This document shows, piece by piece, positions 16,123 to 23,539 of a stretch of DNA of 48,224 nt. The DNA comes from an uncultured bacterium. GTDB lineage: Bacteria; Actinomycetota; Coriobacteriia; Coriobacteriales; Coriobacteriaceae. Where the stretch lies: positions 1 through 48,224 of the forward strand of contig CAJMST010000016.1 of NCBI GenBank assembly GCA_905216145.1, read 5' to 3'. The first letter of the stretch is position 1; each line of letters starts with the position of its first letter. The notes under the pieces are model-generated. The model was not told the origin of the DNA. It saw only the letters and a program-made list of their open reading frames with translations, and did not search any database. Both the position numbers and the translations under genes were made by a program.

Positions 16123-16614
16123 ATGGGGCTGTTCAAGAAGAAAAACCCGCAGGATGCCTTTGATCCCGATGTGTTTACCATCACGGATACGATTTTGGAC
16201 CCGCCGCGGTTTACGTTTTTGCCGGCTATCTACCAGGATGCCACGCATCGCAAATGGGCCGTACATCAGCGCGGCGGCGAGCCGAAGATTTTTGACTATG
16301 CGGACGTGCTGCAGTGCGAGATTGTCGAGACCGGAAATCCCGAGGATGTGCCGGAGGTTAGCAAGCGCGAACTAGCTCAGCAGATTTTGATTAATCCAGC
16401 TCAGGCTACCAAAAACAACGCTGCCAAGCGTAATATGTGCCTTGGTATGGGTGTCATCGTTGCCGTGCAAACCGGCAAGGATGAGATTTCGAAGCTTGAG
16501 ATTCCGGTGACCGCGGGCGAAGTCAAGCGAGACTCCGGCCTATATCGATCGTATCGGAACGTTGCGGAGCAGATCAAAGAAGCCTTCGACGCCATGGGGC
16601 GTCCGGAGCAATGA
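16123..16614 (+). CDS. Conserved-looking protein of unknown function
   Basis: A 163-residue soluble protein that starts MGLFKKKNPQDAFDPDVF. It has a mixed alpha/beta pattern with no membrane segment, signal peptide or catalytic motif that I can see. The text RFTFLPAIYQDATHRKWAVH and IFDYADVLQCEIVETG suggests a beta-rich domain similar to those in DUF4428/SHOCT-type bacterial proteins, but that is a weak impression. GGGAGG precedes ATG 16123. It lies 35 bases upstream of the first GntR gene and may be co-transcribed with it. Confidence 0.6.
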   Translation: MGLFKKKNPQDAFDPDVFTITDTILDPPRFTFLPAIYQDATHRKWAVHQRGGEPKIFDYADVLQCEIVETGNPEDVPEVSKRELAQQILINPAQATKNNAAKRNMCLGMGVIVAVQTGKDEISKLEIPVTAGEVKRDSGLYRSYRNVAEQIKEAFDAMGRPEQ

Positions 16615-16649
16615 TGCCCGCAGCATCAAGCGGTTGAGGAGCCTTGCCC

Positions 16650-17417
16650 ATGTCGAGTGAACCGTATGCGATTCCGCCCAAAGATCGCGCCTTTGAGGGT
16701 ATTCTTTGGTATATCAAACATTATGGCCTGCAGGGTGGTGACCGGCTGCCCGCCGAGCGTGTGCTCTGTGAAGAGCTGGGCGTGTCACGCACGGCGTTGC
16801 GCGCTGCGATCACGCGTCTTATTTCGTGCGGAACTTTGGAAAGCCGCCGCGGTTCGGGCACCTATGTGTGTCCTCCCAAACCGCTGAATATCTTTCAGGA
16901 AACATGGAACTATACGCAGGCGGTGGAGAGGGTTGGCTCAAAGTCGACCGCACGCTTGGTTTGGTCCAAGGTCGTGTACGCCGATATCGATCTGGCCCAA
17001 AAAGCCCAGATCGACCTGGGTACACCGCTCTTCTGCATTCGACGTGTGCGCGTGGTTAATGGTTCCCCGGCGTCGATTGAGACGGCTCACGTCAATCTGT
17101 CTTTGTGCCCCTCGCTTCCCGATCACGATTTTGAGCAGGAAAGCCTCTACGACGTTTTGCTCAAAGAGGGGAATGTCCATGTGGCGCACGGCAAGGAGCA
17201 TATTTCCATCAGCCGTCTGAACGCCGACGAGGCCAAGTTGCTGGGCGCTCAGGAGGGCACGCCGGTGTTTTACAAAGCTTCGCACGAGCGTGACGAGAAC
17301 GATGGCTTTGTCGAGTATTGCAAGTCCGTGATTTTGCCGACCAAGTATCGTTTTGCCGATAACGGCGAGGCAGACGGCGTTGCGACGAAGGTAGGTGTCG
17401 AATGGCTGATGCAGTAG
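16650..17417 (+). CDS. GntR/HutC-family regulator 1
   Basis: A 255-residue regulator. The winged helix is at about residues 8-75 (GGDRLPAERVLCEELGVSRT, then GTLESRRGSGTYV). The UTRA effector domain is C-terminal (DLGTPLFCIRRVRVVNGSPA, SLYDVLLKEG, GTPVFYKASHERD). HutC-type regulators usually sense phosphorylated sugars or amino sugars and repress PTS operons. It overlaps regulator 2 by 16 bases and stands directly upstream of the PTS/deglycase locus, which it likely controls. ATG 16650 follows GAGGAG; a TTG at 16644 is the alternative. Confidence 0.9.
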   Translation: MSSEPYAIPPKDRAFEGILWYIKHYGLQGGDRLPAERVLCEELGVSRTALRAAITRLISCGTLESRRGSGTYVCPPKPLNIFQETWNYTQAVERVGSKSTARLVWSKVVYADIDLAQKAQIDLGTPLFCIRRVRVVNGSPASIETAHVNLSLCPSLPDHDFEQESLYDVLLKEGNVHVAHGKEHISISRLNADEAKLLGAQEGTPVFYKASHERDENDGFVEYCKSVILPTKYRFADNGEADGVATKVGVEWLMQ

Positions 17418-18115
17418 AAGACTTGCCGGTTTACAAGCAAATTCGCCGCTGCATTGCGGAGCGAATCGAGCGCGGCGACTACCCGACGGGCTCGATGATT
17501 CCGTCCGAAAACGAGCTGGCCGAGGAGTTTGGCACGACACGCCTGACAATCCGAAGCGCCATGGACGAGCTGGTCAAAAGTGGCCAGATTCGTCGCGTGC
17601 AGGGCAAAGGCGCCTTTGTGGGACACAAGTGGTTTGACGAGCACGAACGCAAGGGCGGCTTCCGCCAGTCGGTTTTGGCATCGGGCGCGACGCCGTCGGT
17701 GCGCATCCTGGCGCGCTCCAAACGCTACGCCGGCCCGTATTATGCCGACTTGTTTGGCATCGCCGAGGACGATCTGCTTTACTCGGTGCGCCGCCTCAAC
17801 TGCATCGATGGTGAGCCCGTATCGATCGAGATGACACTGATTCCGTGCCTGCTGTTTCCGGGCATCGAAGACGTGGACATTTCGGTCTTCAGCCTGTTCG
17901 AGACCTACGATATGTTGGGACGCAAGCCAGATCAGTCGGTAGAGAAACTCGATATCGAGGCGCTGGGCGCACGCGATGCGAGTTTGCTCAATCTTGAGCC
18001 GGGCGATCTGGCGCTCGTGCTGGAAGGCCTGACCTATGACTCGAGTGGGCAGGCAATCGAGCATGCCAAGTCTTTTACCCGCGGCGACGCCGGCGGATAT
18101 ACCTACAACTATTAG
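17402..18115 (+). CDS. GntR/HutC-family regulator 2
   Basis: A 237-residue regulator with the same plan as regulator 1: winged helix (VYKQIRRCIAERIERGDYPT, SENELAEEFGTTRLTIRSAM, QGKGAFV) and UTRA domain (DLLYSVRRLNCIDGEPVSIE, SLFETYDMLG, ALVLEGLTYDSSG). The Y at the end of the UTRA domain is typical. It overlaps regulator 1 and is followed by a terminator. Two adjacent HutC repressors suggest either two inducers or a heteromeric switch for the downstream locus; the GGTATTAA pairs at three promoters are candidate operators. Confidence 0.9.
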   Translation: MADAVEDLPVYKQIRRCIAERIERGDYPTGSMIPSENELAEEFGTTRLTIRSAMDELVKSGQIRRVQGKGAFVGHKWFDEHERKGGFRQSVLASGATPSVRILARSKRYAGPYYADLFGIAEDDLLYSVRRLNCIDGEPVSIEMTLIPCLLFPGIEDVDISVFSLFETYDMLGRKPDQSVEKLDIEALGARDASLLNLEPGDLALVLEGLTYDSSGQAIEHAKSFTRGDAGGYTYNY

Positions 18116-18121
18116 CGTCTA

Positions 18122-18156
18122 GAGCGTCCCTGCGCATGGCGGGGGCGCTCGTTTTT
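18122..18156 (+). terminator. Terminator after the GntR pair
   Basis: A 12-bp stem with two G-T pairs (18122-18133 with 18139-18150) followed by GTTTTT. Confidence 0.85.
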
Positions 18157-18232
18157 ACGGATATATGTCGCTTGACCGATGAGCGGCAAAAACTGACCGT
18201 CTACCGAGAGGGGAGGATGAAATCATAAAATC

Positions 18233-18274
18233 GGTATTAAAAACGGCTAACCTGTAATCGTTCACTGGTATTAA
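18233..18274 (+). promoter_or_regulatory. Promoter with paired GGTATTAA repeats, deglycase gene 1
   Basis: GGTATTAA occurs at 18233-18240 and again at 18267-18274, 34 bases apart. TGTAAT (18253-18258) between them is a plausible -10. The same pairing is found upstream of EIIC and of the second deglycase copy, so these are probable binding sites of the neighbouring GntR/HutC repressors. Confidence 0.55.
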
Positions 18275-18390
18275 GAACCTTTGAATTGTTGAGCTTGGGG
18301 CCAAGATGTCCACAAGGTTAAGCGGTGCGACGGGGCGGCAAGCCCGTTCATTCCGTGCGACAATTCAAACTGCTCGTGAAAGGAGCGGGA

Positions 18391-19452
18391 ATGAAGGAGA
18401 CCGAGAAGATCGAGATCATGCACTTCGACCAGGAGGGCTACCTCGAGGACGGCAGGAACGTCTACGAGGCCGGCAAGAAGATGACCGCCCTGGCCGACCG
18501 CGTGCACGAGGAGGGCTACGACGCCGTCTTCCTGATGGGCGTCGGCGGCACCTGGGACGAGTTCATGCAGCTCGAGTACCTCATGAACAAGTTCGGCGAC
18601 CGCGACCTCGAGGTCTACCTGATCCACGCCGCCGAGTGGAACGTCATGGGCCACAAGCGCATGACCGACAGGTCCGTCGTGCTGACCGCCTCCGAGTCCG
18701 GCACCACCCCCGAGGTGCTCGAGGCCGTCGGCAAGATGAGGGAGATGGGCGTGCGCGTCTTCGCCATGACCAACCCCGAGGGCAAGATCGGGCAGGCCGT
18801 GGGCGCCGAGAACTGCGTCATGATGGCCTCCGACCACGGCGCCGGCGGCTGCGAGAAGGGCTACTACCTCGCCGACTGCTTCGGCCTGCGCCTGCTCAAC
18901 CGCCGCGGCTGCTTCCCCAAGTTCGACCTGTTCATCGAGCAGACGAAGGACGTCTGGAAGGACATGCTCGACATCCGCAAGCGCTTCGAGCCGCGCGCCG
19001 AGGAGCTCGCCAGGAAGTACGCGCTGGCCGACTACACCATGTTCATCGGCTCGGGCGCGCTGTGGGGCGAGACCATCCTGTACTCCATGTGCCTGCTCGA
19101 GGAGATGCAGTGGAAGCGCATCCGCCACATCACCTCGCACGACTTCTTCCACGGCACGCTCGAGCTGCTCGAGCCCGGCGTCCCGGTGTTCCTGTTCATG
19201 GGAGAGGACGAGTGCCGCGCCCTCGACGAGCGCGTCCGCGCCTTCCTCACCAGCGGCGTGACCGGCGACGAGGACTACGTCATCATCGACACCGCCGAGT
19301 ACGCGATCCCGGGCCTGGACGACGACTTCCGCGTCATCGTGTCCCCCTGGATCCTGTCGGTGCTCACCACCGACCGCCTCTCGCGCAACTACGAGCTGGT
19401 CACCAAGCACAACCTCAAGTACCGCCGCTACTACCACCAGTTCGACTACTAA
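18391..19452 (+). CDS. SIS-domain sugar-phosphate deglycase, copy 1 (FrlB/GfrF-like)
   Basis: A 353-residue double-SIS protein. The first SIS domain has LMGVGGTWDEF and the signature LTASESGTTPEVLEAV (sugar-phosphate binding); the second has FIGSGALWGETILYS. Together with the mannose-family PTS and a FrlC-like epimerase, it fits a fructoselysine-6-phosphate (or glucoselysine-6-phosphate) deglycase that releases an amino acid and glucose-6-phosphate. A glucosamine-type isomerase or deaminase is the alternative. GAAAGGAGCGGGA precedes the ATG. Third codon positions are almost all G/C and Arg is often AGG, unlike the neighbouring PTS genes. The DNA is identical to 23540-24601 from ATG to stop. 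Confidence 0.85.
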   Translation: MKETEKIEIMHFDQEGYLEDGRNVYEAGKKMTALADRVHEEGYDAVFLMGVGGTWDEFMQLEYLMNKFGDRDLEVYLIHAAEWNVMGHKRMTDRSVVLTASESGTTPEVLEAVGKMREMGVRVFAMTNPEGKIGQAVGAENCVMMASDHGAGGCEKGYYLADCFGLRLLNRRGCFPKFDLFIEQTKDVWKDMLDIRKRFEPRAEELARKYALADYTMFIGSGALWGETILYSMCLLEEMQWKRIRHITSHDFFHGTLELLEPGVPVFLFMGEDECRALDERVRAFLTSGVTGDEDYVIIDTAEYAIPGLDDDFRVIVSPWILSVLTTDRLSRNYELVTKHNLKYRRYYHQFDY

Positions 19453-19473
19453 TTTCATTTGGGGGAAACCGCA

Positions 19474-19893
19474 ATGAGGCAATACATCTTTGCCAGCCAC
19501 GCGCATTTTGCGACCGGCATCAAAGAGAGCACCGAGCTGCTCTCGGGCGCGCGCGATAACGTCCACGACCTGTCGATGTTTGTCGACGGCCGCACCGACG
19601 TCGCCGAGGAGGCCGCCAAGCTCCTGGCGACCTTCGACCCCGCCGACGACGTAATCGTGTGCACCGACCTGTTTGGCGGCAGCGTCAACAACGAGTTCAC
19701 CAAGATCGTCCAGACGCGCCCCAACACCTACCTGGTTGCCAACATGAATCTGCCGCTGCTGATCCAGCTGCTCTTTTCGGACCAGGAGGCTCCCGCCGAT
19801 CAGGTTATCCGCGAGATCCTCGCGGCTGACGACACGCGCGTCAAGTTTGTCAACGACCTGCTGACCGATGCGGATGACGAGGAAGAGTTCTAG
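19474..19893 (+). CDS. PTS mannose-family EIIA
   Basis: A 139-residue phosphocarrier. His9 in IFASHAHFATGI is the expected phosphorylation site, and CTDLFGGSVNNEF is the typical EIIA-Man second block. It takes phosphate from HPr and passes it to EIIB. It lies 21 bases after deglycase copy 1, with GGGGGAAA as ribosome binding site, and is followed by EIIB after 57 bases. Confidence 0.92.
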   Translation: MRQYIFASHAHFATGIKESTELLSGARDNVHDLSMFVDGRTDVAEEAAKLLATFDPADDVIVCTDLFGGSVNNEFTKIVQTRPNTYLVANMNLPLLIQLLFSDQEAPADQVIREILAADDTRVKFVNDLLTDADDEEEF

Positions 19894-19950
19894 TCACCGC
19901 CTGCTATTAATGGGGCCGGGTTTCCGGCATGAGACCTTTGGGGGTCAATC

Positions 19951-20433
19951 ATGATTCAACTGCTTCGCGTCGACCATCGTCTGCTTCATGGCCAGGTGGC
20001 CGTCTCTTGGGTCCAGGGCTTGGGCTCCGACTGCATCTTCTGCGTTGGCGACAAGGTTGCCAACGATCCCGTCTGGAAGACTACGCTCAAGATGGGAAAG
20101 CCGGCCAACGTCAAGCTCGTCATTAAGGACATGGAGCACGCCATCGAGGCCATCAACTCCGGTGTTACCGATAAGTACAAGATGATCATCTGCGTCGCCA
20201 GCATCGCCGAGGCCAAGCAGCTTGTCGACGGCTGCCCGCAGATCACCTCCATCAACCTGGGCAACACCAAGTCCAAGGACGAGCAGCGTCCCGATGCCCG
20301 TAAGATCTCCCGCCAGATCTTTGTGACTGCTGCCGAGGAAGAGGACATTCGCGAGCTCGTCGGCCGCGGTGTCGAGGTCGAGATTCGCGCTCTGGCCGAC
20401 GACCCCAAGGTCGATGCCCTAAGCGCCCTCTAA
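19951..20433 (+). CDS. PTS mannose/sorbose-family EIIB
   Basis: A 160-residue EIIB. LLRVDHRLLHGQVAVSWV at the start contains the phosphorylated His13 in the RLLHGQV motif; INLGNTKSK and RQIFVT follow the family pattern. It phosphorylates the sugar during passage through EIIC-EIID. It is in the same operon as EIIA and deglycase copy 1. A GC-rich hairpin (20445-20467, poor T tract) lies after the stop and may reduce read-through to EIIC. Confidence 0.92.
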   Translation: MIQLLRVDHRLLHGQVAVSWVQGLGSDCIFCVGDKVANDPVWKTTLKMGKPANVKLVIKDMEHAIEAINSGVTDKYKMIICVASIAEAKQLVDGCPQITSINLGNTKSKDEQRPDARKISRQIFVTAAEEEDIRELVGRGVEVEIRALADDPKVDALSAL

Positions 20434-20547
20434 TTGGGAACCACGGGCGGCGCGCACGGCGCCGCCCCTATTCGTGGGCGTACCGGATAAACGCTTTACC
20501 CGTTACCCCCATCTACCGTTCACCGGGAGTACACGCCCGTTGAGCGA

Positions 20548-20590
20548 TTGGTATTAAATAGTTTTCGCATGACTATATAATTGGTATCAA
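20548..20590 (+). promoter_or_regulatory. Promoter with paired TTGGTATYAA repeats, EIIC-EIID
   Basis: TTGGTATTAA (20548-20557) and TTGGTATCAA (20581-20590) lie 33 bases apart, with TATAAT at 20576-20581 as the -10, overlapping the second repeat by one base. A repressor bound at both would cover the promoter. The layout closely matches that at 23447-23491. The remaining 20591-20727 is an untranslated leader with no feature I can name. Confidence 0.65.
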
Positions 20591-20727
20591 ATCATTTGCA
20601 CCGGTTTAGGTGTTAACAGCACACCGGTACAAGCTGGATCTGTCTGGGCGATTGTCGGCATGGAAAAGGGCGCGCTGACAAGTCGGGAATCGCCGCGCGG
20701 ATCCAAGAGGGATCAAAGGGAGGAACA

Positions 20728-21501
20728 ATGCTTGTTCAAGCGATCCTCATCGGACTTATCGCTGCCTTCGGTAAGCTCGATTATCAGCTCGGTACGCTCT
20801 ATGCGTTCCGCCCGATCGTTCTGTGCCCGCTCGTCGGCATAGTCCTCGGGGACCTGCAGTCCGGCCTCGCCATCGGTGCGAGCCTCGAGCTGCTCTTCAT
20901 GGGTTCTATCTCCATCGGCGCTTACGTGCCGCCCGATGAGACGATTGGCGGTGTGCTCGCCTGCGCCTTCGCTATTCAGCTGGGTCAGAGCACCGAGGCC
21001 GCTATCGCGCTCGCGATGCCCATCGCCACTCTGTGCCTGGCCATTAAGAACGTCGTCAACGCCGGTATGCCCCTTCTGGTCGACCGTGCCGACGTCTTTG
21101 CCAGCAAGGGTAACCTCAAGGGTATCTACGCTATGCACTGGATTATCGGTCTCGTGATTGTCGTCCTGGCCTTTATCCTGTGCTCGGTCTCCTTCTATCT
21201 GGGTGCCGACGCTGTTCAGGGCCTGCTCGACTTCATCCCGACGTTCGTCCTCGATGGCTTTGGCGTCGCAGCCAACATCCTGCCTGCCATGGGCTTCGCC
21301 ATGCTCGGCCGTCTGGTGCTTACCAAGCAGCTCGTGCCGTTCTACTTCCTGGGCTTCCTGCTGTGCTCCTATGCCAACGTGCCCGTCCTCGGCGTCGCCC
21401 TGATCGCAATCATCATCGGCATCGATAAGTACGACCTGCTGGGCCTTGGTGGCGCCCAGTCCCAGCTTTCTGTGGAAGGGGATGAGGACGATGACTTCTA
21501 A
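20728..21501 (+). CDS. PTS mannose-family EIIC
   Basis: A 257-residue membrane component with seven to eight hydrophobic segments. VLGDLQSGLAIGASLELLFM near residues 40-60 is the family signature, followed by GAYVPPDETIGGVLACAFAI. It forms the sugar channel with EIID. The start follows GGGAGGAACA. The tail ends in a run of acidic residues and overlaps EIID by 11 bases. Confidence 0.93.
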   Translation: MLVQAILIGLIAAFGKLDYQLGTLYAFRPIVLCPLVGIVLGDLQSGLAIGASLELLFMGSISIGAYVPPDETIGGVLACAFAIQLGQSTEAAIALAMPIATLCLAIKNVVNAGMPLLVDRADVFASKGNLKGIYAMHWIIGLVIVVLAFILCSVSFYLGADAVQGLLDFIPTFVLDGFGVAANILPAMGFAMLGRLVLTKQLVPFYFLGFLLCSYANVPVLGVALIAIIIGIDKYDLLGLGGAQSQLSVEGDEDDDF

Positions 21502-22315
21502 TTCCGAGAACCAGATTACTCGCTCCGACCTCATTAAGAGCGCCGTGAACACCGGCGCCCTGGGCATGGAATTCTCCTGGACCTACTACAAGCAGATGAA
21601 CATTGCCTTCTGCCTGATGGTCGCCAACATGCTCAAGAAGATCTATGCCGGCCGTCCCGATGATTACGCCGAGGCCCTGCATCGTCACAGCGCATTCTTC
21701 AACATCACCCCGCAGCTCGCTCCCTTCGTGGGTGGCATCGCGATGGCCATGGAAGAAAAGGTCGCTCGTGGCGAGGTTGAGCCCGAGAGCGTCAACGACA
21801 TCAAGGCCGCCCTCATGGGTCCGCTTTCCGGCCTGGGTGACTCCTTCTTCCTGTCCACCCTGCGCGTCGTCGCCGCTGCCGTGGGCATCAGCCTGTGCCA
21901 GGCCGGCAACGTCTTTGGCCCCATCGCCTTCCTGCTCGTCTACAACATCCCGGCGTTCCTGATTCGTATCTTTGGCGCTATCAAGGGTTATGAGCTAGGC
22001 ATTGGCTTCCTCGACGAGGCTCAGAAGACCGGCCTGATGCAAAAGATCATGGCCTGCGTCGGCATTGTCGGCGTTATGGTCGTCGGCGCCATGAGCAAGG
22101 ACATGTTCTGGGCTTCGTTGCCCATCGCCATTGGTCAGGGCGACTCCGCTCAGACTCTCCAGGACATCCTGGACGGCATCATGCCCGGTATGCTCGGTAT
22201 GGCCGCCTTCTGGCTCTACTACTGGCTGCTCTCCAAGAAGATCAACCCGATGGTCCTGATCCTCTGCACCATGGTCGTGGGCATCATCGGCGCTTACTTT
22301 GGCGTGCTTGCCTAA
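21491..22315 (+). CDS. PTS mannose-family EIID
   Basis: A 274-residue EIID. The cytosolic N-terminus has RSDLIKSAVNTGALGMEFSW and the family block AMEEKVARGEVEPESVNDIK, then MGPLSGLGDSFFLSTLR; two to four membrane segments follow at the C-terminus (GVMVVGAMSKDMF, MLGMAAFWLYYWLLSKK, ILCTMVVGIIGAYFG). It completes a four-gene transporter. ATG 21491 is chosen because it falls within the EIIC end, which couples their translation; ATG 21482 is possible. Confidence 0.92.
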   Translation: MTSNSENQITRSDLIKSAVNTGALGMEFSWTYYKQMNIAFCLMVANMLKKIYAGRPDDYAEALHRHSAFFNITPQLAPFVGGIAMAMEEKVARGEVEPESVNDIKAALMGPLSGLGDSFFLSTLRVVAAAVGISLCQAGNVFGPIAFLLVYNIPAFLIRIFGAIKGYELGIGFLDEAQKTGLMQKIMACVGIVGVMVVGAMSKDMFWASLPIAIGQGDSAQTLQDILDGIMPGMLGMAAFWLYYWLLSKKINPMVLILCTMVVGIIGAYFGVLA

Positions 22316-22363
22316 TATGTTCGAATCGCGCTTCCATCGCGTCTAACGGTTGCGTCGATCTTT

Positions 22364-22400
22364 GGGGGCTTGTCGCATCTGCGGCGGCCCCCTGTTTTTT
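22364..22400 (+). terminator. Terminator after EIID
   Basis: GGGGGC (22364-22369) pairs with GCCCCC (22387-22392) around an inner GTCGC/GCGGC stem, followed by TGTTTTTT. It lies 26 bases before the epimerase start, so some read-through is likely needed for that gene. Confidence 0.8.
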
Positions 22401-22426
22401 AAAACTCCGTACGAAAGGGGAGGGCT

Positions 22427-23272
22427 ATGGTCGTACCCGAGCTTTCGCTCATGAACATCAACCATCGTTACTACAGCATCGAGACGTTTTTTAAGGCTGC
22501 AGGTGAGGCCGGCTATCGCAATATCGAGCTGTGGACCGGCTCGATGCACCTGTATGTGGATTGCCATGAGCACGATTCGGTGGATAAGATTCGCGATCTT
22601 GCCGCCCAATACGGTATCAAGATCGTGTGCGTGTGCCCCGAGCAGAACAACCCCAAGCCGTGGAACGTCGCGGTGCGCGGTGAGGCGGGCCAAAAACGCA
22701 TCCTCTCGTACTTTAAGAATGTGATCGACGTTGCCGTTGAGTTGGGCGTGCCGCAGATTCTGGTGACGAGTGGTTGGGCCTATCTGGACGAGCCGGCTGA
22801 GGACGCCTGGGCCCGCAGCGTTGCCATGCTGCGCTCGGTGTGCGACTACGCCGATACGCGCGGTATTCGCGTCGCGCTCGAGGCCCTGCAGCCGTCGGAG
22901 TCCGTGTTGGTCAACACCGCACAGGATGTCGCGCGCATCCTCGAGGCGGTCGATCGTCCCAACCTGAAGGCCTGTATCGACTTTGGCGCCATGGAAGTTG
23001 CCGGCGACACGATCGACGGCTACTTTGAGGTTTTGGGCGACAAGATCGTTCACACCCACTTTGTAGATGTGGGCGGCGGCACGACGCATCTTGCCTGGGG
23101 CGACGGCGAGCGTGATATGCGTGCCGACCTCGAGGCACTCATGCGCCACGGCTATACGGGCTATGTCTCGGCCGAGACGTGTGATGGCCGCTACTATCAG
23201 GATCCGTCCAAGGCGACGACTCAGGTTATCGAGATGTATCGCCGTGTGACAGCGGAGATGGAAGCCGAATAA
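22427..23272 (+). CDS. Sugar epimerase/isomerase, TIM-barrel (FrlC-like)
   Basis: A 281-residue member of the xylose-isomerase-like TIM-barrel (AP-endonuclease 2) family. Likely metal ligands sit in VALEALQPSE (Glu), KACIDFGAM (Asp), HTHFVDV (His) and VSAETCDG (Glu), the order seen in FrlC and tagatose epimerases. FrlC converts psicoselysine to fructoselysine, and the length (276 in Escherichia coli) matches. With the SIS deglycase and PTS this points to use of Amadori compounds, although another keto-sugar cannot be ruled out. GAAAGGGGAGGGCT precedes ATG. Confidence 0.8.
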   Translation: MVVPELSLMNINHRYYSIETFFKAAGEAGYRNIELWTGSMHLYVDCHEHDSVDKIRDLAAQYGIKIVCVCPEQNNPKPWNVAVRGEAGQKRILSYFKNVIDVAVELGVPQILVTSGWAYLDEPAEDAWARSVAMLRSVCDYADTRGIRVALEALQPSESVLVNTAQDVARILEAVDRPNLKACIDFGAMEVAGDTIDGYFEVLGDKIVHTHFVDVGGGTTHLAWGDGERDMRADLEALMRHGYTGYVSAETCDGRYYQDPSKATTQVIEMYRRVTAEMEAE

Positions 23273-23446
23273 CTAAACTGCGCGGTTGCGCCGGAAACGC
23301 TTGGGCGGGTCTGGCGCAACGCTTTTATAGCTGGCGAGTTGTGGGGAACCCGTTGGCAGTAGCGCTCGAAATAGACAACTATTGGCGTTGTAATACCACT
23401 CGGGCGAGGAAACCGACCGTTCGCCGCAAATCTCCGTGAGTTTGGA

Positions 23447-23491
23447 TTGGTATTAAATAACAAGCAATCGTATGGCTATAATTGGTATCAG
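23447..23491 (+). promoter_or_regulatory. Promoter with paired TTGGTATYA repeats, deglycase copy 2
   Basis: TTGGTATTAA (23447-23456) and TTGGTATCA (23482-23490) are 35 bases apart, with TATAAT at 23477-23482. It has the same design as the EIIC promoter, including the CTATAATTGGTATCA-like junction, though the DNA between differs. It gives copy 2 its own regulated transcript. Confidence 0.65.
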
Positions 23492-23539
23492 CAAGAAGCG
23501 CGATGTATAGAATTGCGCACATGTGATGGGAGGACACAC

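Noticed and set aside
20445..20467. Strong terminator after EIIB
   Set aside because: The GC-rich stem is real but the T tract is missing, so it is mentioned only under EIIB.
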